Below, piece after piece: positions 8,061 to 18,100 of a stretch of 64,000 nt of DNA. The DNA is taken from contig DASVRT010000032.1 in assembly GCA_036388475.1 (NCBI GenBank), positions 31,701 to 95,700 of the forward strand. The letters are read 5' to 3'. The first letter of the stretch is position 1, and the number at the start of each line of letters is the position of its first letter. This stretch comes from JALZHR01 sp036388475 (GTDB lineage: Bacteria; Acidobacteriota; Blastocatellia; Pyrinomonadales; Pyrinomonadaceae). A program made the position numbers and the translations under genes. The notes below the pieces were generated by a model, which was not told where the DNA came from, made no database searches, and saw only the letters and a program-made list of their open reading frames with translations.

Positions 8061-9248
8061 TTACGAATCTTTCGTGTAACTTAACTCATCGGACGTCATT
8101 TCATTTGCCCCCTCGCTCGCCTCCGACACCAGAATTGTCGGCTTAATTCCGGTTAATCGCTCGTATTCCGCTTGTATTTTCTCTCTAAAATCTTCGAGAT
8201 TTTCCCTTTTCACAAGGTTGACGGTCGAGCCGCCGAAACCGCCGCCCGTCATTCGCCCGCCGAGAACGCCCGCCGTCGCGGCGGCAATTTCAACCAGCAC
8301 GTCCAATTCGCGGCAGCTTACTTCATAATCGTTTTTCAGACTTTCGTGCGATTGCCACATCAAACGCCCGAACTCGTTTAAATCTTTGCGTTTTAAAGCA
8401 TTTGCAGCTTGCAATGCGCGCTCGTTTTCCGTAATGACGTGACGGGCGCGGCGGCGAATCAATTCGGGCAAAAAATCTGCGTATTTTTCAAAATCTTCGC
8501 GATTGACGTCTCTTAATTCCCGAACGTCCGGCAGATTTCCCTTCAATATTCGCACGGCTTGCTCGCATTCCTCGCGGCGCGTGTTGTAGCCCGACGTCGC
8601 CAAATCGTGTTTCACATTCGTATCGCACATCACGACCGCGACTTCTCTTGCATCGAGCGGCACGTTTTCAAATTCCAGACTGCGGCAATCGAGCAGCAGC
8701 GCGTGCCGCGCGCGGGCGTGCGCCGAAACGAACTGGTCCATAATCCCGACTTTCGCGCCGACATAATCGTGCTCGGTCTGCTGACCGATTTTCGCCAGCG
8801 TCACACGGTCAATCGTTTGACCTGACATCTCGCTTAAAGCCAAGCCGGTCACGGTTTCCAGCGCCGCCGAAGACGAAAGTCCCGCGCCGCTCGGCACATC
8901 CGACCAGATGATTAAATCCGCGCCTTTCAATCGGACGTTTTTGCTTTCCAGAATCCGCGCCACGCCTTCGATATAATTCAGCCAGAAACCTTTTTTTCTT
9001 TCCTTTTCCTCATCCAAATCAAATTCCGCCGCTTCTTCGAGATTGACCGTGTAAACGCGGATTTTGCGGTCGCTTCTTTCACCGATAGCGACCGCCGCTT
9101 CTTTATCAATCGCCATCGGCAGAACGAATCCGCCGTTGTAATCGGTATGCTCGCCGATAAGATTAACGCGTCCGGGCGCGCGAAAAAGCCGCGGCTCGCC
9201 GCCGTAAAACTCTGTAAACTTTTCTTTTAATCTTTGCGGGTCAATCAT
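8061..9248 (-). CDS. galK: Galactokinase
   Basis: A 395-residue GHMP-family kinase that phosphorylates alpha-D-galactose to galactose 1-phosphate in the Leloir pathway. Motifs are complete: the galactokinase signature APGRVNLIGEHTDYNGGFVLP near residues 24-44, the ATP loop VPSGAGLSSSAALE near 115, and the C-terminal GGRMTGGGFGGSTVNLV near 330-346. The start overlaps the galT stop by four bases (ATGA), indicating translational coupling. It is followed 21 bases later by the LacI regulator. Its presence means at least part of the sugar released by this locus is galactose. Confidence 0.96.
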   Translation of the reverse strand: MIDPQRLKEKFTEFYGGEPRLFRAPGRVNLIGEHTDYNGGFVLPMAIDKEAAVAIGERSDRKIRVYTVNLEEAAEFDLDEEKERKKGFWLNYIEGVARILESKNVRLKGADLIIWSDVPSGAGLSSSAALETVTGLALSEMSGQTIDRVTLAKIGQQTEHDYVGAKVGIMDQFVSAHARARHALLLDCRSLEFENVPLDAREVAVVMCDTNVKHDLATSGYNTRREECEQAVRILKGNLPDVRELRDVNREDFEKYADFLPELIRRRARHVITENERALQAANALKRKDLNEFGRLMWQSHESLKNDYEVSCRELDVLVEIAAATAGVLGGRMTGGGFGGSTVNLVKRENLEDFREKIQAEYERLTGIKPTILVSEASEGANEMTSDELSYTKDS

Positions 9249-10237
9249 TCTTTCGTCCAGACAACCGTTTCGACCAGCGCGCGCAGCTCGGCGGCTTTTT
9301 CTTCCGCGAGCGTGTCGTTGATAAACATTCCCGCGCCGGTTTCGCTGCCCGCCAGATATTTCAGTTTCGTCGCCGTTCTGAGCGGCGGGTAAAACTCGAT
9401 ATGAAAATGATAAAAATCGTAATTCGCGCCGTCCGCAGGCTTCTGGTGCAAGACCATCATATACGGAAACGAGATATTAAAAAGTTTATCAAAAGCGACG
9501 AGAATCTGTTTTAAAATTTCCGCTAAATCAATTTGTTCCCGCTCGGTAAATTCGGTCAAATCCAGCAAATGCCGTTTTGCCGAGATGTGCAGCTCATACG
9601 GGTATCGCGCGAAAAACGGAATGTAAGCGGCAAAGCTTTCGTTTTCGGCGACGATTCGGCGCTCATCTGCCTTTTCTTTTTTCAAAATGTCGCACAGCAG
9701 ACAATTTCCGGTTTCCGCGTGATGCTTTTTCGATTGCTCAATCTCGCGCAAAACGCGCGGCGGCACAAACGGGTAAGCGTAAATCTGCCCGTGCGGGTGA
9801 TGCAGGGTGACGCCGATTGCCTCGCCTTTGTTTTCAAAGATAAAAACGTATTTGACGAATTCGAGCGCCGATAAATCCCGAAATCTGTCCGTCCAGACCT
9901 GAACCAGCTTGTAAATCTGCTCGACCGGCTCGTTTGCCAAAGTCGAAGAGTGATTCGGCGTGTAAACGACGACTTCGCACTCGCCGAAACTCGGTTGCAC
10001 GGGATAAAAATCATCGCCTTCAATCGCCGGTTCGGGCGGCGTCGGCGAAAGCGACGGAAAACGGTTTTCAAAAACGGCAATGTCGTAACTGCTTTCGGGA
10101 ATTTCCGTCGGAAAACCGCCCGGCTTGGTCGGGCAAAGCGGGCAAAAATCGGCGGGCGGCAGAAAAGTCCGGTCCTGCCGGTGCGTCGCCGTCGCCACCC
10201 ATTCGCCCAAAAGCGGATGCCATCGAAGCTCAGACAT
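9245..10237 (-). CDS. galT: Galactose-1-phosphate uridylyltransferase
   Basis: A 330-residue enzyme that exchanges UMP between UDP-glucose and galactose 1-phosphate. The HIT-like active site is visible as LHHPHGQIYAYPFVP near residue 145, with the catalytic His of HPHGQ. FCPLCP near residue 31 looks like the zinc-binding Cys pair, and YDFYHFHIEFYPP near 270 is the second-domain metal/histidine motif. The gene starts inside the last codons of a 58-residue small ORF (8-base overlap) and overlaps galK by four bases. No galE or galM is seen in the window. Confidence 0.95.
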   Translation of the reverse strand: MSELRWHPLLGEWVATATHRQDRTFLPPADFCPLCPTKPGGFPTEIPESSYDIAVFENRFPSLSPTPPEPAIEGDDFYPVQPSFGECEVVVYTPNHSSTLANEPVEQIYKLVQVWTDRFRDLSALEFVKYVFIFENKGEAIGVTLHHPHGQIYAYPFVPPRVLREIEQSKKHHAETGNCLLCDILKKEKADERRIVAENESFAAYIPFFARYPYELHISAKRHLLDLTEFTEREQIDLAEILKQILVAFDKLFNISFPYMMVLHQKPADGANYDFYHFHIEFYPPLRTATKLKYLAGSETGAGMFINDTLAEEKAAELRALVETVVWTKE

Positions 10238-10406
10238 TTTCGCTTTCCTCCGGCTTTTCTTCCGGTGTCTCTAGCGTCGTCGTCCCGGAATTTTCGCTCT
10301 CTCCGAAAGTATAATAAATAATATAACGCCGCCCGTCAGCCATCGCTTCGCGACGTTTGTGCATTTCGCCGACGCTTGTTTTCAACGTTTTCCCCTTGTC
10401 TTCCAT
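10230..10406 (-). CDS. Small protein of 58 residues coupled to galT
   Basis: Unrecognised small ORF not previously called. It starts with ATG at 10404-10406, six bases after the TAG of the upstream GH43 gene, and its TGA (10230-10232) lies inside galT, an 8-base overlap. The protein begins MEDKGKTLKTSVGEMHKRRE, continues with a short YIIYYTFGE strand and ends in an acidic Glu/Pro tail (ETPEEKPEESENV). It is hydrophilic, with no signal or membrane segment. Fitting exactly between two genes with coupling at both ends argues that it is translated, since a chance ORF would rarely fill the gap this way. Function unknown. Confidence 0.55.
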   Translation of the reverse strand: MEDKGKTLKTSVGEMHKRREAMADGRRYIIYYTFGESENSGTTTLETPEEKPEESENV

Positions 10407-10412
10407 ATTTAA

Positions 10413-11534
10413 CTATTTGCGGATTTTCGGCGCTTTCTGTTTTCCCGGCGCGGGCGTTCCGCCTTCAGCCCAAACCCAGCCGTTTTTATAAACCAGCCGA
10501 TTCATCAACATCACGCGCCGGTCGCCGCGGTCGCCGCCGATGCTTTCCGCTTTTGACAGATTGCGGTTTTTCACGTTAATCGCGTGATAAAAAATCCAAT
10601 CCTGACCTTTATCGTCGCGAATCACCGAATTATGACCGGGCGCGAGCCATTCATTATTCATCTCTAAAATCACGCTGTTTTTTCTGCCCGCCACAGCCTG
10701 CGCCAGAGTCTCGAAAGGTCCGGTCGCGCTTTTTGAACGCGCCGCCATCACGCCGTAATGCGCCTTGTCGCCGCAGCAGTTGTCGCCCGAATAAAATAAA
10801 TAATAATAGCCTTTGCGGTAAATCACCCACGCGCCTTCGACAAGTCGCTGATAATTATCGGGATTTTCGTCCTTAATCGTCGCAATCAAATCGACGGGCT
10901 GGCTGTTCGCCGCAAATTCGACGCGATTCGACGCCAGCTCCCGGACTTTTATCGGCTGGAAACCGCTGCCCCAATACAACAGGCGTTTTCCGGTCTGCGG
11001 GTCATCAAATGCCATCGGGTCGATATTTATAAAGCTTTCGCCGCATTGCAGAGGCTTGCCGACATCTTTAAAAGGTCCGGCGGGCGAATCTGAAACGGCG
11101 ACCGCCAGACACAAACCTTTCTGCGTGTTCGGGTCAGCCGAATAATACATAAAATATTTTCCGTCGGCTTGCGAAACGTGCGGCGCCCAGAATTTCGGCT
11201 CGAATTTGTCCGCCCAAACGGGCTTTTCCGGCAGAGCGTCGGGCAAACGCTGCCAGCTAATCAAATCTTTCGAGCGCGCCGCCTGTATGTGATGGAGTTT
11301 CCCGTCAACAATCGTCTGCGTCGCGTAAGCGTAAAAATATCCGTCGGACGCGCGAATCACGGTCGGGTCGGGAAAATCCGTATCAAAAACCGGGTTCTGA
11401 AATTCACCGCCGACTTTCGCCTGCGCCGGCGCTTGCGTATAAAACGTCAGCGCGCACAGAAAAATCAACGCCGCCCAAAACAATTTTTTGTGAATAAAGT
11501 TAAGCATCCGTATCCGCAATAAAAATTTCCGCAA
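10413..11534 (-). CDS. Secreted GH43-family glycoside hydrolase (tandem copy B)
   Basis: A 373-residue single-domain five-bladed beta-propeller enzyme with an N-terminal signal. An internal Met10 (MLNFIHKKLFWAAL) is an equally good start and gives a more normal signal peptide ending APAQA. The propeller opens FQNPVFDTDFPDPTVIRASDG with the catalytic Asp in DFPDPT; NIDPMAFDD carries the second Asp and LVEGAWVIY the Glu. Probable arabinofuranosidase, arabinanase or related activity. It is closely related in length and motif order to the next gene upstream (11559-12611), a tandem duplication that has diverged. The stop is six bases before the small ORF start. Confidence 0.9.
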   Translation of the reverse strand: MRKFLLRIRMLNFIHKKLFWAALIFLCALTFYTQAPAQAKVGGEFQNPVFDTDFPDPTVIRASDGYFYAYATQTIVDGKLHHIQAARSKDLISWQRLPDALPEKPVWADKFEPKFWAPHVSQADGKYFMYYSADPNTQKGLCLAVAVSDSPAGPFKDVGKPLQCGESFINIDPMAFDDPQTGKRLLYWGSGFQPIKVRELASNRVEFAANSQPVDLIATIKDENPDNYQRLVEGAWVIYRKGYYYLFYSGDNCCGDKAHYGVMAARSKSATGPFETLAQAVAGRKNSVILEMNNEWLAPGHNSVIRDDKGQDWIFYHAINVKNRNLSKAESIGGDRGDRRVMLMNRLVYKNGWVWAEGGTPAPGKQKAPKIRK

Positions 11535-11558
11535 TCAATTTGCAAACGCGCCGAATCG

Positions 11559-12611
11559 TTATCTTCGCCGGTTGATAAACGGTGCGACCCGGACTTCTTT
11601 GGTCGGCGCGCCGCTTTCCGCCCGAACCCAGCCGTCGCTGCCGTAAACCAAACGATTTAGCAGCATCACACGCCCTCTCGGTCGGTCTTCCGGATGATAC
11701 GCGTGATAGACAAGCCAATCGGTCGATTTATCGTCGCGAATGACGGAATTGTGACCGGGACCGAGCCATCTGGCGTTTCCCGCCATAATCACGCCGTTAT
11801 TTTCCGGAAAAATCGTAAAAGGTCCGGTCGCGCTCGTCGAACGCGAGACCATCACGGCGTAATGCGCGCTGGTGCAGCAATCATCGCCCGAAAAAAACAA
11901 ATAATAATAACCGTTGCGATAAGTCACCCACGCGCCTTCGACCAAATCGCGATAACTGTTGGGATTCGGGTCGCTGATTGGAAATATCAGATTAACCGGC
12001 TGCGAGCCGGACAGAAAATCGACGCGATTCGACGCCAGCTCCTGCACTTTTATCGGCTCGAATCCGCTGCCCCAGTAAAGATATTTTTTTCCGGTCTGCG
12101 GGTCGTCAAACGCCATCGGGTCGATGTTGACGAAACCGCCGCCGCATTTTAAAGGCGTCCCTTTATCCGTAAATGGTCCCGCCGGATTCGTCGCCGTCGC
12201 CACCGCCAGACAAAGTCCGGTTTGCGTGTTCGGGTCGGCGGAATAATACATATAATACGTGCCGTTTGCTTCGGTCACGTGCGGCGCCCAAAAATTCTGC
12301 GTCTGATTCGCCCACGCCGGTTTCGTCGGCAAAGCGTCGCCGATATACTGCCAGTTTATCAAATCCGCCGAGCGCGCGACCTGGATGTTTCGCCAGACGC
12401 CGCCAACGATTGTCTGCGTCGCGTAAGCGTAAAAATTACCGTCCGAAGCGCGAATCACGGTCGGGTCGGGAAAGTCGAAATCAAAAACCGGATTTTGATA
12501 AAGCGATGTTTTCCGGTTCAGACCAACCGGCGTCTGTGCCAAAGCAAGCGCATTCAACACGAAAGCCGCTAACACCAGAATCAAAATTCGGAATTTGTTT
12601 TTATAAAACAT
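11559..12611 (-). CDS. Secreted GH43-family glycoside hydrolase (tandem copy A)
   Basis: A 350-residue exported GH43 enzyme with a signal peptide (MFYKNKFRILILVLAAF, ending ALAQ). Catalytic elements match the neighbouring copy: YQNPVFDFDFPDPTVI, NIDPMAFDDPQTGK, LVEGAWVTYRNGYYYLFFSGDDC and GPGHNSVIRDD. The central blades, including KYLYWGSGFEPIKVQELASNRV, are nearly the same in both copies, so the pair arose by duplication and may act on different linkages of the same polysaccharide. It is 24 bases upstream of copy B. Confidence 0.9.
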   Translation of the reverse strand: MFYKNKFRILILVLAAFVLNALALAQTPVGLNRKTSLYQNPVFDFDFPDPTVIRASDGNFYAYATQTIVGGVWRNIQVARSADLINWQYIGDALPTKPAWANQTQNFWAPHVTEANGTYYMYYSADPNTQTGLCLAVATATNPAGPFTDKGTPLKCGGGFVNIDPMAFDDPQTGKKYLYWGSGFEPIKVQELASNRVDFLSGSQPVNLIFPISDPNPNSYRDLVEGAWVTYRNGYYYLFFSGDDCCTSAHYAVMVSRSTSATGPFTIFPENNGVIMAGNARWLGPGHNSVIRDDKSTDWLVYHAYHPEDRPRGRVMLLNRLVYGSDGWVRAESGAPTKEVRVAPFINRRR

Positions 12612-12693
12612 ATTATTCTTATTTCCCGACCGCCGAATCGACTCTCAAAACGATTGTAAAAAACAGAAACAGGCGTTTTTAATCTGCAAAAAT

Positions 12694-13407
12694 TTATTTC
12701 GCCACCACGACGCGCGCCGAGTTCCAGTTGTTTTCTGACGAGCCGAAACCGTAAAGCATCAGATGAAAGGACTTCGGCATATTTTTAATCGTCTTGGTCA
12801 GCCCGACCTGCGCCTCTTCCGGCTTGCCGTCGGCGCTGTTGATGATGAATAAAAATTCGTCGCCGCGCCGGACGACGGACAGAACCGGATTTTTCATTTT
12901 CGTGCCGAGATTGCGATTGTCGAGGCGCTCGCCGCGCCCGTCCGTCATCGCCCACGCTTCAAACGTGCCTTCGCTCGTCAAAATCCATTCGATGCGGTTG
13001 CGTCCCGAACCGTCAAAAAGAATCGTCAACGCGGCGAAGCCGAGGGTCGAAGCGCTGCTGCCCGGCTCGGGATAAGCCGCGCCGACTTTGGCGACCTGCG
13101 CTTCGGCGATAAATCTGTCGCCGTTGAACGTTTTCAGGCTGCGAATTCCGGCGCGCGTTTTACTAACGCTGCGAATGCGGACTTCGCCGTCTTTGATTTC
13201 GAGCTTGCCGCCGCTCGCGCCTTCAAAAGTAAATTTTTCCCATTTCGTTTCGTCCAGCTTCGCGCCCGAAAAATCATCCGCCCAGACCTCGACCTGCGGC
13301 GGCGTCGCTTTCGTTTGCGGTGCGGGCGTCGGCGTCTGCGCGGACAGATTAATTCCCAAAACCGCGGTTAAAGCGATTATCCAAATTGTTAAGCCTGCCT
13401 TTTTCAT
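12694..13407 (-). CDS. Secreted jelly-roll (concanavalin-like) protein of unknown function
   Basis: A 237-residue exported protein with a signal peptide (ending NLSAQ) and a short Pro/Thr linker. A probable beta-jelly-roll follows, starting VWADDFSGAKLDETKWEKF, the usual entry of LamG/GH16-like carbohydrate-binding folds. I see no GH16 catalytic ExDxxE motif, so binding rather than hydrolysis is more likely. It sits 10 bases after the TPR gene and 82 bases before the GH43 pair, so it may be a surface carbohydrate-binding component of the locus. Function inferred from fold and neighbours only. Confidence 0.65.
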   Translation of the reverse strand: MKKAGLTIWIIALTAVLGINLSAQTPTPAPQTKATPPQVEVWADDFSGAKLDETKWEKFTFEGASGGKLEIKDGEVRIRSVSKTRAGIRSLKTFNGDRFIAEAQVAKVGAAYPEPGSSASTLGFAALTILFDGSGRNRIEWILTSEGTFEAWAMTDGRGERLDNRNLGTKMKNPVLSVVRRGDEFLFIINSADGKPEEAQVGLTKTIKNMPKSFHLMLYGFGSSENNWNSARVVVAK

Positions 13408-13417
13408 AAAACCTCTT

Positions 13418-15052
13418 TTAAAACTGCACGTTTGCCAGACGCCGGACGAGTTCCTGACGGCTGGCTTCTTTCTGCGCGGTCTGCGTTTCGTTTATTTTTT
13501 TATACTTTTCAAAAGCCGCTTTCGATTCGTCCGCGCGCTTGAGCCGCGCCAGCGTGCGACCGAGCTGGTAATGCGCCTCGGCTGATTCCGGCGCGTAGAG
13601 CGCGCCCTTTTCAAACTCGTTGAGCGCTTTTTGCCAATCTTCGGCGCGGGCGTAAAGCTTGCCGAGCGCGACGTGCGCCGGAGCGAGCTTTTCGTCAAGC
13701 TCGACCGAGCGCACCAGATGTTTCTGAATCCGCGCCGCGTCGCCGGTCGGAATTTTCAAAAGCGTATCGGCGAGCAAATAATGCAGAATCGCGTTTTTTT
13801 CCTCGACGGCAAGCGCGCGCTCGTAGGTTTTCGCCGCTTCCGCATACTGCGCCTGCTCGACCTGCGAAGTGGCTAAATAAGCCAGCGCCGGAACGGATTT
13901 CGGCTCGATTTCGAGAACGCGCTCAAAAGAATTTCGGGCATCGACGGATTTGCCGTCAATCTGCTGCGCGATGCCGAGCACGAGCCGAATGCGCGCTGAG
14001 TTCGGAAATTCCCTGAGCGCTTCGTTCAGCCGGATTATCGCCGCCGCCGGAGCTTTCGAGTCAATCAGAAGCAAGCCGTAGCGCGCGCGGTAAAACTCGT
14101 TTTTCGGGTCTTTGTCAATCGCCAGACGCATCGCCGGAATCGCGTTTTCCATATAGCCGCCGCTTTGATAAACGTCGGCGAGCGCGGCGTAAATTTTCGC
14201 GTCGCCCGTTCCGCGCGCGACGGCGGATTCGAGCAGTTTTCCGGCGGCGCGAATATCTTTCCGCTGCAAATAAACCTTTGAAAGCAAAATCAGCGCGTTA
14301 ATATTATCGGCATCGCGCGCCAGAATGTATTCAAATTCCTGCTGCGCTTCGTCAAGCAAACCGTTTGCCAGCAAAGCGTTTCCCAGAGATTCGTTTGATT
14401 TCGAATCACTGAAGGAAACAGGAACGGTTTTTAATGCGGCGGCTGAGTATTCCCTGAACTCCTGCGCCGCGCGAGTTTTTTCGTTTAATTGCAGAGAAAT
14501 TAAAATCAAAGCGCGCAGAATTTCGAGGTCGGGCGCGATGGCTCTGACTTTTTCAAACAGTTCGCGCGCCGCCGTCAGATTGTTTTCGGCAACGCGGATT
14601 TGTCCGAGATTGACGAGCGCGCTCGGCTGATTCGGATTCGCTGCCAAAGATGCGGTAAACTCTCTGGCGGCTTCGGTTCGGCGATTGAGCCGAAGCAGAA
14701 TTGCGCCGTAATTATTGCGCGTTTCGGGCGCTTGCGGCGCGAGCCGGGCGGCGAGCGCAAAATGCTTTTCCGCCGTCGTCAAATCATTTTTGCGGTCGGC
14801 GACGATTCCCGCCAGACTGTGCGCCGCGATATTGCGCGGCGCAACTGCCAGAACTTCGCGCAGAAGCCCTTCGGCGCGGGCGAAGTCTGCCGCTGCCAGC
14901 GCACTGCCCGCATCGGTCAGCTTTTGTTGGATTGATTGATTTTTTAAATTTGCGGTTTTTGGCTGAGCCGACGTAAAGGGCGGGCAAAAACACCACAAAC
15001 AGCCCGTCAAAATTAAACTGCCGATGTATTTTCGCCCCTTATAACGCATCAA
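13418..15052 (-). CDS. Exported tetratricopeptide-repeat protein
   Basis: A 544-residue protein with an N-terminal signal (LILTGCLWCFC..., ending TSAQ) and about 12 TPR-like helical pairs through the whole length (for example RNIAAHSLAGIVADRKNDL, PETRNNYGAILLRLNRRTEA, AEAHYQLGRTLARLKRADES). No catalytic domain is seen. It follows the TonB receptor gene by 84 bases. Periplasmic TPR proteins act as scaffolds. SusD, the usual partner of TonB glycan receptors in Bacteroidota, is itself TPR-based, so this protein could fill an analogous role; that is inference. The signal-region Cys residues could mark a lipoprotein, but no clear lipobox is present. Confidence 0.85.
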   Translation of the reverse strand: MMRYKGRKYIGSLILTGCLWCFCPPFTSAQPKTANLKNQSIQQKLTDAGSALAAADFARAEGLLREVLAVAPRNIAAHSLAGIVADRKNDLTTAEKHFALAARLAPQAPETRNNYGAILLRLNRRTEAAREFTASLAANPNQPSALVNLGQIRVAENNLTAARELFEKVRAIAPDLEILRALILISLQLNEKTRAAQEFREYSAAALKTVPVSFSDSKSNESLGNALLANGLLDEAQQEFEYILARDADNINALILLSKVYLQRKDIRAAGKLLESAVARGTGDAKIYAALADVYQSGGYMENAIPAMRLAIDKDPKNEFYRARYGLLLIDSKAPAAAIIRLNEALREFPNSARIRLVLGIAQQIDGKSVDARNSFERVLEIEPKSVPALAYLATSQVEQAQYAEAAKTYERALAVEEKNAILHYLLADTLLKIPTGDAARIQKHLVRSVELDEKLAPAHVALGKLYARAEDWQKALNEFEKGALYAPESAEAHYQLGRTLARLKRADESKAAFEKYKKINETQTAQKEASRQELVRRLANVQF

Positions 15053-15080
15053 TAAATCGAGATGTCAGAAAGATTAAATA

Positions 15081-15116
15081 GCGTGAGAATATGTTTTATA
15101 AAACATATTCTCACGC
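15081..15116. repeat. 36-bp perfect palindrome between receptor and TPR genes
   Basis: Arms of 16 bases (from GCGTGAGAATATG at 15081 to its complement ending 15116) flank TATA, which is itself self-complementary, so the full 36 bp is a perfect palindrome. As RNA it forms a 16-bp hairpin 21 bases after the receptor stop. It is followed on the minus strand by TATTTAATCTTTC, not a true T-run. It may be a weak terminator/attenuator or an mRNA 3'-end stabiliser that lowers expression of downstream genes relative to the receptor, or a protein-binding site. Confidence 0.6.
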
Positions 15117-15136
15117 GGCAGATAACACAGCTTCGG

Positions 15137-18100
15137 CTAGAAAATAATTCTAGCTCGCAGTTGAATTGAGCGTGGGTCGTCAACCGCGCCTTCGGCACCG
15201 AAGTTTCCGTTGGTAAATCCGGTTCCCGTAGGTCTGCCGAGAAACGTGTCGGGCGGGAAGAAGCGCACACGATTAAAGACATTAAAGAATTCGGCGCCGA
15301 ATTCGAGCGTAAATCTCTCGGTTAAGCGAGTTTTCTTTAAAATACTAATACTCTCGGAAAAGAACGGGGCTGAGCGGACATCGTCTATCACCGCCGGCGC
15401 GTTGCCGAAAAAGACGGACGGGTCGGCGTAATACGCCCGGTATGCGGCGCTGCCGACTGCCGCGTTCGGCGTCGCAAAATTTCGCGGCGCGGAAAATGCC
15501 GCCGGGTTTAGCACATAGAATCTTCCGGGGAAAGTCGGAGCCGGGTTGCGCGTCTCTAATCTAATCGGCTGTCCGGTTAAGTTCGGTCGGAGATTGCCGT
15601 TATAGCCGGCGAGCTGCAAAAAGTTTCCGGCGCCCGACAGATTCGGGTCGAGACCGATCACCAGCGGCGTTCCCTGCTGGTAGCGGAAAATACCGGATAT
15701 CTGGAAACCGCCGAATAAGGCATTCGTCAGACCGCCCTGGTCCAGGAACCGCTTGCCTTTGCCGAACGGCAATTCAGCCAGGAAATTAACGACGAAAACG
15801 TGCGGCGAATTGGTGGACGAAACGGTTTTCAGCGAACTGCGGTCAAACGGGTTTTGCAAAACTCCGGTGAGCGCCGAACCGCCGCCTAATACGTCTTCCG
15901 CCGCGTTCGTAATCAATCTGGAAAACGTATACGACATTCCGAATTGAAAGCCCTGTGAAAAACGGCGGTCAAGTTTGAGTTGCAGCGCGTTGTAGTTGCT
16001 GACGCCCTGGCTTTCCAGATAGTTTTCGATATTCGTTCCGTATTGCGGAAACGGTCTTAACGCCTGCGCTACGTTTCCGTTAAAGCCCGGATAAACCGCG
16101 TTAGCATTCGCCGGCAGATTGATGCCGATGCTTGTCGCGTAAGCACGGTCATCCGCATTTAAATCGTTAATGTTTTTATCGAGAATCGGGAAACCGAGTC
16201 GCAGGAATTCCAGCGGAAGGGCGTTTAAGCGTCCGAAATTTGAGCGCAATCTGTCTGCCCGGTGCCCGATATATCCGACCGAAGCAACCATATTGAAAGG
16301 CAATTCGCGCTGCAAGTCGACGGTAAATTGGAATGTCCGCCCCGTTTTGAAATCCTTATCAAAGTACGGCAAAACGACGCCGGTATCGCCGACAAACTGC
16401 GCCGCCGGGTCAACCGGAACCAAAGGTCGAAAAGTCGATAAAAACTGATTAGTCGGAGTGTTGCGACCGTTCGGCGTAAAAAGAACGTCATTGCTGTAGC
16501 CGATAGTGCCGTTTTTAATCGAACCGTTACCGTTTAAGCCGTAAAGAATCGGCGCGTAATATAAGCCCGCGCCCGCACGAATCACGGTTTTTTCATTAAG
16601 CGCGTACGCCAAGCCGAGCCGCGGACCGATATTGGTCTTGTCTTCGGGCGCTAACGAGCGAAACTCGGACTGCAATCCGCCCTGACCGGCGGCGCCGACC
16701 AGCGCGCCGCGTCTGCCGATTGCCGGATTGATGACGTCCGGGTCGAATGTGCGGAAACGGTCTTTGGATTCCACGCGCGCGCCCGGCAGGTCGTAGCGCA
16801 GACCGACGTTCACCGTCAATTTGCGGGTCAGCTTAATATCGTCCTGCACAAAATAGCTTTGCGACATTTGACGAAATGCCGGGTCAATCGAATTATTCTC
16901 GGTGAAAGACCATTCGGTCGCGCCCGTAATCAAGCTGGCGACGGCGTGACCGCTGTTCGGCACGTCATCTCTGGATGTTTGGTCTTCGTGGAAGCCGAAG
17001 CGCCCGCCCGGATGTAGCGATTGGGTAACGTTAAATTGCGTCAGGCGAACCGAAGCGCCGAATTTAATCGTCTGCCTTCCGGTGATAAACGTGACGAAAT
17101 CGCCGATCTCCAGAGCGCCGTCGCGCAGGCGGTCGGTAAAGTCGGTCGAACCGATATCGATATTGAAGCGCGGGCTGTCGGGATTATTCGAATCACCGAC
17201 GAAATCAATCAGCGGAAACGCCAGATTAGCCGTTGAGCCGCGCGGAATGCCGAGCGAAGAAGTATCGAACGGAAAAGTCGTGTTGCCGTTGCGGACATCG
17301 GTAAACGTATAACCGAGATTAAAGTGATTGAGCAGATTCGCCGAAATAGTGTAATCGTGTTGAATGCGCGCGATATTCGAGCGGAAGGTTTGCTCAAACG
17401 GGTCAAAAGCGTTCGTGAACGGCAGCGGCAGAATCGGCTGCCCGACGACTCTTTCGTTATCGCGCCGCGAATAGCTGAAGGTTAGGCGCTGCTTATCGCT
17501 TAAAACAAAGTCGGTTTTAGCCGTAATGTTATAGGAAGTTCGCGGAACGGCAATCGACGAAACATAGTTGTCGCGCACGCCCGGACGATTCGGAAGCGGG
17601 AAGAATTGCAGAATGGCAAAACCCGCCGGGTCAAACGCCGATTGCGGAATGATGTTTCCGGGAAACTGCTGCCGGACGTTTGACGGCTGGCGCGGGTCGA
17701 AAATTCGCACTCCGCCCGGAAAGCGAGCCAAGACTACCGGGTCGGTTAAAAACTCGCCGAAATCGCCGCGTCTCATTCGCTCGGTCGGGACTGTCGTTAT
17801 CGAGTTTACGCCGCGGATAAAACGATAGCCCTCGTAATTGAAAAAGAAAAACGCGCGGTCTTTTAAACTGCGCAGAAACCCGCCCGGACCTTCGCCGAAG
17901 TTCGGAATGTAAATCGGTCCGCCGATATTGAAACCGTAGTTATTTTGATTATCGCGGTTGCGTTCAAAGCCGCGCGCATTATTGGTCAGCGTGTTGGCGT
18001 TAAGAACTTCGTTTCGCAAAAGGTCGTAGGCTTCGCCGTGAAATTCATTCGTTCCCGATTTCAGCGTAAAATTCACAACGCCGCCCGATGAGTTGCCGAA

